From IMG/VR virus record IMGVR_UViG_3300025769_000151, positions 1 through 54,593 of that record: a DNA stretch of 54,593 nucleotides; one strand, written 5' to 3'. A model generated the notes under the pieces. The model did not search any database and was not told where the DNA came from. It saw only the letters and a list, made by a program, of their open reading frames with translations. Shown here piece by piece: positions 1-9,587 of the stretch; the stretch's first letter is position 1, and each line of letters opens with the position of its first letter. The position numbers were made by a program, and so were the translations under genes. This DNA is from a virus.

Positions 1-648
1 AAGGTGCGCTCTCTCAAGCTGTCCCCCGAAACCAATGGCACCTACAACCTGCCCGATGACTTTGCAAGCATCGTAAGGGTTGGACTCGCAGGCTCTGACG
101 GGATGTTCTACCCGCTGGCCATGAACAATAACCTCAACATGTCTCAGGCCTACACAAATGTAGATGACCCTGAAGACAGTGATGGTGATGGTTTCTTTGA
201 CAGAGTAGATGACACAACAGGAAGTGGCGGCGGTATCCTTGGTGAGGAGGAGGCAATGCTCTTCAACAACTACGCCTACAACCAAGCTGTGGGGAGAACC
301 TACGGTCTCGGTGGCGGCATCTACGCAGGCGAGTACAGACTGAACAGAGACCAGAACAGGCTTGAGACAGACTCAGGTACGACTGGTGTAATCGTGGTAG
401 AGTACGTGGCAGATGAGGCTAGAGCCAAAGACCCTCAAGTTCCTGTGGAAGCAGAGGAGGCTCTTCGCGCATACATGTACTTCCGAATCATCGAGCGCAA
501 GAGAGGCGTCCCCAATGTGGAGAAGTCCCGCGCAAGACAGGAATACTACAACGAAAGACGCAAGGCTAACGCACGTATGAGAACCTTCAACAAGGATGAG
601 GCATTGCGCGTGATTCGTAAGAACTTCAAGCAAGCGCCTAAGTACTGA
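1..648 (+). CDS. Neck / head-tail adaptor-like protein (5' truncated)
   Basis: The reading frame is open to the window edge, so the true start lies upstream; the GTG at 4 is only the first in-frame start codon. At least 215 residues are visible. The beginning (LPDDFASIVRVGL, then YPLAMNNNLN) resembles the surface-exposed region of podovirus neck or tail-tube A-like proteins that follow capsid genes. Residues around 55-70 contain an acidic run, DSDGDGFFDRVDD, that looks like a calcium-binding loop. The C-terminal part is helical and very basic (residues 155-214). Its stop overlaps the start of the next gene by one base, indicating coupled translation. Assignment as a neck or adaptor protein is inferred from position between capsid and tail genes and from weak pattern similarity; no catalytic motif is visible. 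Confidence 0.55.
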   Translation, partial: KVRSLKLSPETNGTYNLPDDFASIVRVGLAGSDGMFYPLAMNNNLNMSQAYTNVDDPEDSDGDGFFDRVDDTTGSGGGILGEEEAMLFNNYAYNQAVGRTYGLGGGIYAGEYRLNRDQNRLETDSGTTGVIVVEYVADEARAKDPQVPVEAEEALRAYMYFRIIERKRGVPNVEKSRARQEYYNERRKANARMRTFNKDEALRVIRKNFKQAPKY

Positions 649-3600
649 TGGCTATTGATAAACTGACACCTCGTTATCTGAACTTGGATGACGACGAGCG
701 ATTGGTGCAAGCTGTCCAGATGACAGATGCCCTGAATGTCGACATCTCTGTGGACGACGAAGAGGATGCTGGTGTCATCAAGCAGGCTCAGGGAAACAGG
801 CAGGGACGTGCTAGGAACGTTTCTGACAACCTACCCTCAGGGGTTAACCATGTAATCTCCAGCATCAACTACGACGCAGGAGGGGTGGTATTCTACTACG
901 TCTGGAACAGCGATAACGACCACGGCGTCTACATGTACGACACAGCGCAGCACGACTTCGTGAAGTTGTACGAGAGCAGCGCACTTGCTTTTGAGAAGAA
1001 CTCTCACATCCAGAGCGAGGTTGTGAAGATGGGTAACGGGGACCTCCTGTTGTACTTCACAGATGGTAACACTGAGCCAAAAAAAATAAACGTCAGCAGG
1101 CTTCTATCGGCTTCCTACGACGCATCCATTGATACGTCTACCGTTGCGTTGAATGCAATTACTGTGTGCAAGAGGCCACCAATGAGGCCACCAACCTTTA
1201 CCTTTGTACAGGCTGGCGAGGCTGAGACCGTTGTGAATAGAATCGTCGACAACGTGTTTCAGTTCGCCGCCCAATACGTCTACGTGGACGGAGAGGTGTC
1301 TGCCATCGGGCCTTACTCGAAGCTTTCGTATTACGAAGACCACTTCAACCCAACAGGCACCATGACCGACCTGTACCTGACGCAGTTTGATGCGATTGAG
1401 GTCTCGGTTGAAAAGGCTGGGCTGAACGACGACACTGGCGCGAATGTAGACGGAGATGTAAAAGCTGTACGGTTCCTTGCGAGGAACGGAAACACTGGGG
1501 CTTGGCATGTCTTTGGTGAGAGGAACACCTCTTACAATAGCACCGTTGCACAAGACACCTTTACAAACTCCAAGGCCTATAGGATTATTGGTGACGCAGA
1601 AACAAACAAACTGTTTGACAACGTGCCCTACAAGGCTACGTCTCTTTGCGTTGCTGAGAACAGGCTGTTCTTCGGGAACTACGTGGATGGTTACGACGCC
1701 ACGACTTGGCCAAATGTAATTAAGAAGAATGCAGGCCTGAGCACCCACTCTTTCCCTGTGGAAACAGGCATTGAGGAACTCGCGGTCAACCTAGGTGGCG
1801 ACGACTTCCCCGCTAACTATCTAAACGAGATAGAACATGCCTACAGGTCTCTTGAGACGCACAGGCAGCAGTACGAACCATTTGTAGCGATGGAGCCTCG
1901 TTCTGAAAATAGTCTTGCACAAGACCCAAACCTCGGCACTGCAGATAGCTTGGGTGGGTACTTCGTGCAGGCGAAGGGCTCTAACTCCCCCGACGACTCG
2001 GGTGAGTTTTTTGGCGGAGATACAACCAAAGTGCCTTGGGCTATTTCAAGTTCGGGTGACACAGGCGAAGCCGGACCAATCGAACCCAACATGGCTTGGG
2101 GTATGGGCAACTCAAACCGAATCGAAGTCGTACTTGACATGGACCAAATCCCTGTTGATGGATATGGTGTTTCTGGTCAGGTAGGTCTTACTTGGGCTGT
2201 TGAAGGTTCAAGGGCTATGATTATCCCAAACTACCGAAACCAAACGGGAAAGATAGAGTACGATAGAAGGTTCAAACCATTCCCCGAGGGCACAGAAACT
2301 GGCTCAGACAACTCTGTACAGACGGAGAAGTTTAAGCTTTTTCACGGGGGTGACTCAATCGCCTCAGCCGATGACCTTAACCTAGACGAAAATGTTTATG
2401 GATACTTCAAGGTCTGTGGTATTGCAGGTATCAACTGGGGTTCCGGAACTGACCAGAGTGTAACGATTGACACTCAAGCCGCCATGACAAGGACCGAGAT
2501 TGCTCAGGCTCTCGCTGACAAAATTATGGAACAGCAGGTGGGCTTCGCTGTAGGCGGAAACGCTTTTGCTACAGCCCACGGAAACCACTACAGGAGAAAC
2601 GTCGCTTTGTTCGCTACGATTGACAGAAATGACCAGTCAAAGATGTGCAGGTACCTCCTGACGAACAATGGCAACAACAACGGTCAGGCGATGAACTTTA
2701 GAGCTACTACGGCTTTTGTAGTAGGCGCAGGTGGCACGAGTGTTCAACTGCACGTTCAGTATCAGCTCGACTCTCTGAACATGACATTCAACAGAGTTGC
2801 ACATGCAGGACCAGCAATTCGTGTCACAGGAGCGGGCGGTGTTGGTGGGCTTCAGCAGCAGTTGCAGCCTCAAGGGCTAGACACGACAACACCCCTTGAG
2901 GACGGTAACATCGTCTTGGAGATGACCAGAACTGGGAATGGCATTGACGGGGCTGAGGGCGGAGGAGGAGCAGAGGACCTGTACCATAGTGCAATTCTAG
3001 ACTGGAACTCTAGCGAAAAGGAGGGGAATATATCTTTCACCACTAGCGTATCTAGCGCTGGCGACATCGGAGTCAACAGGCTCACGTTTAGGTCAGGCGC
3101 CCACCACCCACTTGGCGTCGTCTTCTATGACCACAGAAACAGAAGCAGCAATGTAAACCTGCTTCCAGAATCTTACGTCCCGTTCTCAGGTTCAGCAGAC
3201 TCACCCGTAGGTAACGGCAGCGATGTCCTTGTACCTTACGACATCGACGTAAACTTCCGCAAAGAGTTCATTCCGGACTGGGCTGAGAGGTATCAAATCG
3301 TCTACGCAGGCAACTCACTCTTCTCGGACAGCTTGACTGTGACTGTTGGTGAGGCCTTGGTCGCGGATATGTCGAAGGTTGTCATTAGAGACCCGTCCTT
3401 CAGTGATGGGGATGACGTCGACGCAGACTCTCTCGAGGAGGGTGTAACTGACGAAACCAACTTTGGCAACTTCCCCAGCATGGCGGTCGCTGAGTCTGTG
3501 GGTATCATCAACAATGCCATCTACCTCCCGATGAGATTCTTCGAGGGTAAGGTTGACTCTTACAAGGAGTCCAAGAGCGCAAGACTTAACTACGAGTTTA

Positions 3601-6425
3601 GGCCGGGCGACAAGCTTAGGATTATTAGCTACGCTGCGGCTGGACAGGATGATGTCTTGTCTAACGCCTTCCCCAAGAACTACTTCTTTGACGTGCTTGG
3701 CTACAAGTACTTTGAGGCGAACTCCGACCAAAACGTATTGGTCCTCCCCAACCAAGAGGACGGAAACTTTACAGCAGAAGGTGAGTACCGCCGCTCTGGA
3801 TGGATGTTGATTCTTAGGGGTGACAACGTGCAGTACCCGGGCTTTAGACCTGATGATGTTAGAAACCAGAACTCTACTGTCAACCGATGGGGTCAAGACG
3901 TCCGCGTTGAAATCCTTAGGCCGCGTGTTGATGTTGTCGATGAGGACAGAGTCTACTACGAGATTGGGGAGTCATTCCCTGTAGGTAAGGATTCAAAGCA
4001 GCCAAATAGTTACAACAACGAGTTCCCAGTCGTCTTTTCTCCCGGTAGTGAATCCAACGGGACGTATAGGGTTAAAACAATTCAGCGCTTGTTTAGGGGC
4101 GATGAGTTCTATGCAATCAAGCTTGCCACCGAAGCCGACGTGGCGGCTGACAATGGGGATAACCCACTGAACTACTTCTTTGGATTTAACGACCCACCTA
4201 CAGGCTTGGGTGGCGACCCGCTCAATGCGAACGACGACGCCGAGTCAAACGTGTACACGGTAGGCAGGGTTCTAGGAAGATTTTACGACCAATCACTTGA
4301 CTACGAGTATTACGAGTACGAGGTTTTTGAAAGTAAGCCGTACACAGGTTCCGGTTCGCTAGGACCCAGCCCGGACCCGTTCCAAATCTTTACGGAGCCG
4401 TTTGCAGCAAACCCTGAGGGATTCCCAATCAGCTCCACGGCCGCCATGTGTGAGTTCGTGATGAACAACAGATTCGTCAATGTGCATCTTACCGACCAAG
4501 GTGACACGTACTTCAGGCAACGAGACATGCGTACCTCTGCTGTCATCGGAGGCTCCTATGACCCGGGCCAGCTGACCAATGCTACGGATGCGAACTTCAT
4601 TCGTAGAAACATCGAGGACCCCGGGTTCAACGACTTCTTGCCGTCTACGGTAACTAGGAACTATCACTTTGGAAGACCACACATCTTTAGCCCTGAAGAG
4701 CAGACCAGTGTGCGCTCATCTTCTGTAACGTACAGCGACCCCTACGCATCTGACGGGGAGGTATTGGCACTGTCCAGCTTCAACCCATCAATGTTCCCAT
4801 TCAAGGACTACAACCTCAGGTACGGCGGTATTCAGAGAATGTTTGACATGGGCGGCGGCATCGCCATGCTTCACGAGAGAAAGGTGTCATCGACTCCTGT
4901 AAGCAAGGACTACTTGTCTACAGCAGATGGCGGCATGATGATTGCTTCCAACAAAGTTCTTGGCACCGAGCGGTACTACGCAGGGGAGCACGGCATCGGC
5001 AAGTACAGCAAGGGGGCGGTTTCGCATGGCGGGGCCATCTTCTTTGTGGATGTCGAGATGGGTACTGTGTGTATGCTTGGTGGCAACGGCATTCAGGTCA
5101 TTAGCGACAGGAAGGTTGACTCTTACTTCAAGGATAGGCTTGAGAGAGTTCAAGGCGCGATGATGTACGCGGCCACGCTGATTGGTGTTCACCCCGACAA
5201 CAAGGAAATCATCGTAGCTGTCAACAGCAGAGCCAGAAGAGACATCCGTGTCGACGGCATAGCCTATGGTAGAAACCTTCCTGTGGATGGGGACGACAAC
5301 ACCAAGTTCGACCTGACGATGATGCAGAAAGTCTACAAGATTGCAGGCTCTCCTCTGGACATTGTTAACGAAAGACAAAACTGGGAAGACGTATTTATGG
5401 ATTGGGGCGAAGCAGGTAAGGGTGTAGTGCTTGTGGACCAGCCACGCGAGCTGGGCTACGTGGACGCAGGCCTTTCCGGCAAAGTGACCCACGACTTCCT
5501 TGTGACAGATAAGGACAGCAACTTTGCTGCTAAGATGACTCAGGGCATTCGCTCTCGGCTTGGAACACTCGACGAGACAGCGGGCGGGGCTAGGGATAGC
5601 GGGGGCTCAGGGCAGGCTTCAAAGGGCACCGTGGCAGGTGCCGAGCGAGGCTCCATCGGGTACAACTATGAGTCCAAGGTGTGGACGTCCAAGTACTCGT
5701 TTGAGCCAGAGGACATCGTCAGCATCTTCGAGGACTTCCTGACATTCAGCAGCGGTTCTCCGTGGAGGCATGATGACTTGGGTACGGTAAACAACTACTA
5801 TGGCGTGCAGTACACGTCTGTTGTGGAGGCCATCTCAAAGATGAATCCTTCTATGGTGAAGCTGTACAAGGCGCTGAGCCTTGAAGGTAACTCTGTATGG
5901 TCTGCCGAGCTGTCTAACTCTGACCAGTCATCAACCATTACGGTTGACATGTGGAAAGACCAAAACATTGACGGTACACTCAGGGCTGGCGATGGATTCA
6001 GAGAGGGTATGCTGTACTGCAACATGCCGGGTGACACCAGCACGTCAAGCCATCTCGATGAGATTACGATTGGTGAGGTGACCGACGTAACCACACCGGG
6101 AGAGATTAAATTCAAGGGCAGGGTCAACAACATCCCGTTCAACTCAGGGGACAGGCTGTTCCTTGCCGATGGTACAGACACCACCCGAACAATCACAAGT
6201 GTCAAAGACAGAAACACCCTCAACGTCAGTGCAAACACTGGCATCAATGTGGGTGACATCCTTGTCGCGCAGAGCAGGGCAGACGCATCGCACATTGCAG
6301 GTGACCGCCTGAGAGACTACTATCTAAAAATTAAACTGACAAACTCTTCTACCACGAAGGACGAGCTCTACGCCATCAACGCGATTTACGAGCGCTCACG
6401 CCTTCATAACGACAGAGTTAACTAA
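648..6425 (+). CDS. Giant tail stabilisation-like structural protein (1925 aa)
   Basis: A very long, beta-rich protein with few cysteines and no signal peptide or membrane segment. The N-terminal 200 residues contain the pattern FYYVWNSDNDHGVYMYD followed about 55 residues on by LLLYFTDGNTEPKKINVSRL. I recognise this type from the so-called stabilisation or tail-tube B-like proteins of crAss-like and Cellulophaga-type podoviruses. The rest is repetitive beta structure with many Gly, Asn and Asp residues, consistent with a tail hub or nozzle component. It begins at ATG 648, overlapping the TGA of the neck gene, and is followed by three candidate internal proteins. The length is large for this family, suggesting inserted beta domains. 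Role as a structural tail protein is likely; the exact part is an inference. Confidence 0.7.
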   Translation: MAIDKLTPRYLNLDDDERLVQAVQMTDALNVDISVDDEEDAGVIKQAQGNRQGRARNVSDNLPSGVNHVISSINYDAGGVVFYYVWNSDNDHGVYMYDTAQHDFVKLYESSALAFEKNSHIQSEVVKMGNGDLLLYFTDGNTEPKKINVSRLLSASYDASIDTSTVALNAITVCKRPPMRPPTFTFVQAGEAETVVNRIVDNVFQFAAQYVYVDGEVSAIGPYSKLSYYEDHFNPTGTMTDLYLTQFDAIEVSVEKAGLNDDTGANVDGDVKAVRFLARNGNTGAWHVFGERNTSYNSTVAQDTFTNSKAYRIIGDAETNKLFDNVPYKATSLCVAENRLFFGNYVDGYDATTWPNVIKKNAGLSTHSFPVETGIEELAVNLGGDDFPANYLNEIEHAYRSLETHRQQYEPFVAMEPRSENSLAQDPNLGTADSLGGYFVQAKGSNSPDDSGEFFGGDTTKVPWAISSSGDTGEAGPIEPNMAWGMGNSNRIEVVLDMDQIPVDGYGVSGQVGLTWAVEGSRAMIIPNYRNQTGKIEYDRRFKPFPEGTETGSDNSVQTEKFKLFHGGDSIASADDLNLDENVYGYFKVCGIAGINWGSGTDQSVTIDTQAAMTRTEIAQALADKIMEQQVGFAVGGNAFATAHGNHYRRNVALFATIDRNDQSKMCRYLLTNNGNNNGQAMNFRATTAFVVGAGGTSVQLHVQYQLDSLNMTFNRVAHAGPAIRVTGAGGVGGLQQQLQPQGLDTTTPLEDGNIVLEMTRTGNGIDGAEGGGGAEDLYHSAILDWNSSEKEGNISFTTSVSSAGDIGVNRLTFRSGAHHPLGVVFYDHRNRSSNVNLLPESYVPFSGSADSPVGNGSDVLVPYDIDVNFRKEFIPDWAERYQIVYAGNSLFSDSLTVTVGEALVADMSKVVIRDPSFSDGDDVDADSLEEGVTDETNFGNFPSMAVAESVGIINNAIYLPMRFFEGKVDSYKESKSARLNYEFRPGDKLRIISYAAAGQDDVLSNAFPKNYFFDVLGYKYFEANSDQNVLVLPNQEDGNFTAEGEYRRSGWMLILRGDNVQYPGFRPDDVRNQNSTVNRWGQDVRVEILRPRVDVVDEDRVYYEIGESFPVGKDSKQPNSYNNEFPVVFSPGSESNGTYRVKTIQRLFRGDEFYAIKLATEADVAADNGDNPLNYFFGFNDPPTGLGGDPLNANDDAESNVYTVGRVLGRFYDQSLDYEYYEYEVFESKPYTGSGSLGPSPDPFQIFTEPFAANPEGFPISSTAAMCEFVMNNRFVNVHLTDQGDTYFRQRDMRTSAVIGGSYDPGQLTNATDANFIRRNIEDPGFNDFLPSTVTRNYHFGRPHIFSPEEQTSVRSSSVTYSDPYASDGEVLALSSFNPSMFPFKDYNLRYGGIQRMFDMGGGIAMLHERKVSSTPVSKDYLSTADGGMMIASNKVLGTERYYAGEHGIGKYSKGAVSHGGAIFFVDVEMGTVCMLGGNGIQVISDRKVDSYFKDRLERVQGAMMYAATLIGVHPDNKEIIVAVNSRARRDIRVDGIAYGRNLPVDGDDNTKFDLTMMQKVYKIAGSPLDIVNERQNWEDVFMDWGEAGKGVVLVDQPRELGYVDAGLSGKVTHDFLVTDKDSNFAAKMTQGIRSRLGTLDETAGGARDSGGSGQASKGTVAGAERGSIGYNYESKVWTSKYSFEPEDIVSIFEDFLTFSSGSPWRHDDLGTVNNYYGVQYTSVVEAISKMNPSMVKLYKALSLEGNSVWSAELSNSDQSSTITVDMWKDQNIDGTLRAGDGFREGMLYCNMPGDTSTSSHLDEITIGEVTDVTTPGEIKFKGRVNNIPFNSGDRLFLADGTDTTRTITSVKDRNTLNVSANTGINVGDILVAQSRADASHIAGDRLRDYYLKIKLTNSSTTKDELYAINAIYERSRLHNDRVN

Positions 6426-6430
6426 CTTTG
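6423..6430 (+). promoter_or_regulatory. Bacteroidota-type -7 element TAACTTTG
   Basis: TAACTTTG fits the TAnnTTTG -7 consensus known from Bacteroides and Flavobacterium. It lies in the short gap between two late genes, with only four bases between it and ATG 6435. No TTG or TTTG box is seen about 20 bp upstream. If used, the transcript would begin at or next to the start codon, so it would be leaderless. It could be coincidental. Confidence 0.4.
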
Positions 6431-6434
6431 CAGT

Positions 6435-7778
6435 ATGGCCAACTTTAAGTACGGTAATCCATATACGCCCGGCACAGCGGAGTTCTATGCCTATCAAAAC
6501 GCCGATGTAGCCCCTGACCTTGGGTTCAGCATGGCTCCCAGAATTGCTGGCCCTAGGCCTGAGCTGGGCCTCGCTCCATACGGACCGGGCTATGCCTCAA
6601 CGTACCCTAACCCGGGCGGGGTTGACAGCGGTCAAGACTTGCCCATGATGTACGGGTATGAAAGCACCATCGGCGTACCGCAGGCTCAAGTTGACCCAAT
6701 GTCAATCAGCCCCGGAGGGACAAACGAAATCGTTGGCGCACCTCAGACAGACTACTCAGGTGGGTTTGATACAAGCGCAATGACTTACGCGGACCAAGGC
6801 ATGTTTGACGACCAAGGCGGATTCCTTGGGGTTGACTTCAACATGGATGGTCAGCGCTCTGAGATTGGCGCACCAGTCACAGAGACCCCACCCGAGCTTA
6901 GGTCGGGAGACGCCACAGGCACGGCAGCTACAGGGACAGCAGCGGCAGCCGCAAGTACTGAAAGCGAAAAAGGAGGAGACGGTTTGGCAAAGGCTGCAGG
7001 TGCAGCCAGTGGAGTTGGTCAGATTGTAGGTGGCGTTACCAACATTGTCATGGGGGCAAGAGCCCTCAAAGATGTAGACATCGCAGGGGCAGAGGCAGGC
7101 GTCAGAGACGCTTACGCCACCCGCCCCGGGCTCGGCACACCCGTCGAGTTCTACAACATGCAGAAGGAGGCCTACGACCAAAGGCTTATGGCCATGAGGT
7201 TGGAGGACATTAACCGTGGGCTGGCTACTAACGTAGCGGCAGCTCAGCAGTACGGAGCTCGTGGACTGGGCGCAACATTGGCCGCCACAGCCCAAGCACA
7301 ACGCGCTCAACAGCAAGAGGTTCTGCAGCAGCAGAGACTTCAGACCAGCGCACTTGGCACTTTGGCTCAGGCCAGAGAGCGTGAGATTCAGAGAAGAGAG
7401 CAGCGTGCTACCTTCGACATCGGTATGGCTTACGACAATCTCAAGGCAGAGCAGGCTAGAGAGCAGTACGCTAGACAGCAAATTGCTCAGGGTATCGTAG
7501 GTACAGCATCAGGCATCGCAAGAACCGCTGTCACGTTCGGCGCAGAACAAGGTGCAAAGGTTACACCGGGAGAGTTTTCTCACGACACCAACCCCATTGA
7601 CATCGTACAGGAGGGAGCTAAGATTGGAGAGATGACAGGTGGCGAGTACATCTTCAACCCACAGCAGGCTGGCCAGATGGCACGCGAAGCCAAGAAGGGC
7701 AACTCACCACTGCATAAGTTCGTTCGCAAGACCCTGAACAAGTTCCACAAAGACGCAGAGAAGTATGAAGGCAAGTAA
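6435..7778 (+). CDS. Internal virion protein, T7 gp14-like position (447 aa)
   Basis: The N-terminal 150 residues are Gly/Pro/Ala-rich and low in structure. About residues 183-208 form a small-residue, membrane-compatible segment (AAGAASGVGQIVGGVTNIVM) with GxxxG-type spacing. Residues 250-350 are a long Ala/Gln/Arg-rich coiled coil. The C-terminus carries GGEYIFNPQQAGQM, a pattern I associate with Bacteroidota phage virion proteins. Size, a single membrane-compatible segment and position ahead of a 600-residue and a 3708-residue protein match the order gp14, gp15, gp16 of T7 ejection proteins. That analogy is based on architecture and gene order, not on sequence identity. The 3' end overlaps the next gene by 14 nt. 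Confidence 0.55.
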   Translation: MANFKYGNPYTPGTAEFYAYQNADVAPDLGFSMAPRIAGPRPELGLAPYGPGYASTYPNPGGVDSGQDLPMMYGYESTIGVPQAQVDPMSISPGGTNEIVGAPQTDYSGGFDTSAMTYADQGMFDDQGGFLGVDFNMDGQRSEIGAPVTETPPELRSGDATGTAATGTAAAAASTESEKGGDGLAKAAGAASGVGQIVGGVTNIVMGARALKDVDIAGAEAGVRDAYATRPGLGTPVEFYNMQKEAYDQRLMAMRLEDINRGLATNVAAAQQYGARGLGATLAATAQAQRAQQQEVLQQQRLQTSALGTLAQAREREIQRREQRATFDIGMAYDNLKAEQAREQYARQQIAQGIVGTASGIARTAVTFGAEQGAKVTPGEFSHDTNPIDIVQEGAKIGEMTGGEYIFNPQQAGQMAREAKKGNSPLHKFVRKTLNKFHKDAEKYEGK

Positions 7779-9567
7779 GAGAAAATTCAATCAAGGCGGA
7801 TTCTACGAGAACAAAACAGACTTTGTTCTCAAGCCCACTGACTTCGCAGCTCTCGGGGCCAACTACGACCAGTTGACCCTGAAGTACATGGACGCCCAGA
7901 AGAAGGCAAAGCAGGAGCAGGACAAGAAGGCTAGAGAGGGCATCAGAGCATTCGAGAGCCGTACCAAGGTGATGGACCGCCACAACGGCGTGCTTCAGGC
8001 TTCGTACGACATCTTTGAGGAGGCTCGTATTGCGGCTATCAGCAACCCTACTGCGGCAAACAAGCAAGCAGCTGATGAGGCGTACAGCCAGTACTCCGTC
8101 ATCAAGGAGAACGCTGTGGCTATTACGGCTGACTACCAGAAGGAGGTCAACGATTTGAACAAGGGCTCTCTCGACTCAAACCTTCTCGGCACGAGAGCAC
8201 AGGCTGTGACTGAGGCCAAGTCCTTCAACCAAGAGATTCCCTTCCAAGTAGTGGGAGGTAGAATCATGGTTCCGGGAGCAGACGGTGAGCCTGTAGAGTA
8301 CCTGCAGTCTACGTTTGTGAACGAGGGTGTGTTCGGTCAGAACGGAAGAAACTTCATTGCCTCGCGTCGGGCGCCGGGTACGGACTTCATGTTCGCCCCG
8401 CTCAGCGACACCTACGCTAAGCAGCTCGAAGGGGATAGCGACATCTTCGCCATGGTCGGTGACAGAAAAAAGGGCATCAACCCTGAGTACGTCGGTAGCC
8501 GTGTTGCCCAAAGACTCCGCACTGACTTCATGGCCAACCCCGCTGCATTCGTGGACGCTGTGTCTACGCAGTACGGCGCGTTCTCTTACGGAGTGGAGAA
8601 CCTGAATGTCGACAACATGAACAAGGCTACTGCCGACTACGGTGGCATTGACCTGTACTCAGGCAATAAGCTCTTGACAGACTGGGAGCTTGTGTACACT
8701 GAGCCTACAGAAGAGAACCCAGAGGGCAAGTTCAACGTTGCGTTCCCTAACGTAGATGACGCTGTCAGAAGAGACGGCCTAAGCCCACAGACCGCAGCAG
8801 CCATCAAGAACAGGCAGGAGGCGCTGAGCTATCAGATTACCAATACCGCTGACCAGACGTTGTTCAAGCTGAAGAACCAGTTCCAGCCATCACCTCAGGG
8901 TGGAGGCCTTAGCTTCGGTGGAGGATTCAAGAGCCAGAACATCCCGTCGTTCAGAGACACTGACCTGTACACCACTGTTGGTGACAAGCAGCAAACGACA
9001 GGTCAGAAGGGTAGCATCCTTGACTTCCGCAACGCTCCACTCAACTTCCGGTACAAGGATACCAACTCGAAGATTACCAACATCCAGTTCGACGAAAACA
9101 AAAACATCGTTGCGTTTGACATCGAGTCAAAGCCAATGCGAGATGCTTTGGTCAAGGCCTATGGTGAGGAAATCGACAGCTTGGACAGACAGCTTGATAG
9201 AATTACGCTTGGACTGCAAGAGCCGGGAATGCTTTCAGAGGAGAAAGACAGGCTCAAACAAGAGCAGAGCGAGCTCAACCAACAGAGAGACACGTTTGAC
9301 AATGCCCGTAAGTCCATGAGAAGAAAGGATTCTAAGCTTGTCATCCCGAGAACAGGGCTTGGTGGGCAGGAGGGTTCTAACCTCTACATGGCTGGTAACG
9401 TCGCTGACATCCCAACCTTCGATGAGATTCTGAACTCACTGCTTGCTGGTGAAAGCCAGTTGATGGCGTTGATTGCGAAGGAGACGGGGGTAGACCCTGC
9501 AGTCTTCAATGAGGAATACTTCGAGCAAGCTCCGGGTGCAGGTGGGGTCGATGCCTCACAATACTGA
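7765..9567 (+). CDS. Internal virion protein, T7 gp15-like position (600 aa)
   Basis: A soluble, helix-rich protein with no cysteine-rich or catalytic motif. The N-terminus carries FNQGGFYENK, a version of the Tyr/Phe-x-x-Gly-Gly motif found in several small proteins of this genome. Residues 40-135 are strongly helical, and residues about 465-520 form another Glu/Arg/Gln-rich coiled coil. It starts at ATG 7765, 14 nt inside the preceding gene, so the two are probably translationally coupled. Position between a membrane-segment protein and a giant polyvalent protein suggests a component of an ejected internal complex. This is an inference from order; the protein itself is not recognised by family. 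Confidence 0.5.
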   Translation: MKASKRKFNQGGFYENKTDFVLKPTDFAALGANYDQLTLKYMDAQKKAKQEQDKKAREGIRAFESRTKVMDRHNGVLQASYDIFEEARIAAISNPTAANKQAADEAYSQYSVIKENAVAITADYQKEVNDLNKGSLDSNLLGTRAQAVTEAKSFNQEIPFQVVGGRIMVPGADGEPVEYLQSTFVNEGVFGQNGRNFIASRRAPGTDFMFAPLSDTYAKQLEGDSDIFAMVGDRKKGINPEYVGSRVAQRLRTDFMANPAAFVDAVSTQYGAFSYGVENLNVDNMNKATADYGGIDLYSGNKLLTDWELVYTEPTEENPEGKFNVAFPNVDDAVRRDGLSPQTAAAIKNRQEALSYQITNTADQTLFKLKNQFQPSPQGGGLSFGGGFKSQNIPSFRDTDLYTTVGDKQQTTGQKGSILDFRNAPLNFRYKDTNSKITNIQFDENKNIVAFDIESKPMRDALVKAYGEEIDSLDRQLDRITLGLQEPGMLSEEKDRLKQEQSELNQQRDTFDNARKSMRRKDSKLVIPRTGLGGQEGSNLYMAGNVADIPTFDEILNSLLAGESQLMALIAKETGVDPAVFNEEYFEQAPGAGGVDASQY

Positions 9568-9587
9568 TAATTTAGTATTTTAGCAGA

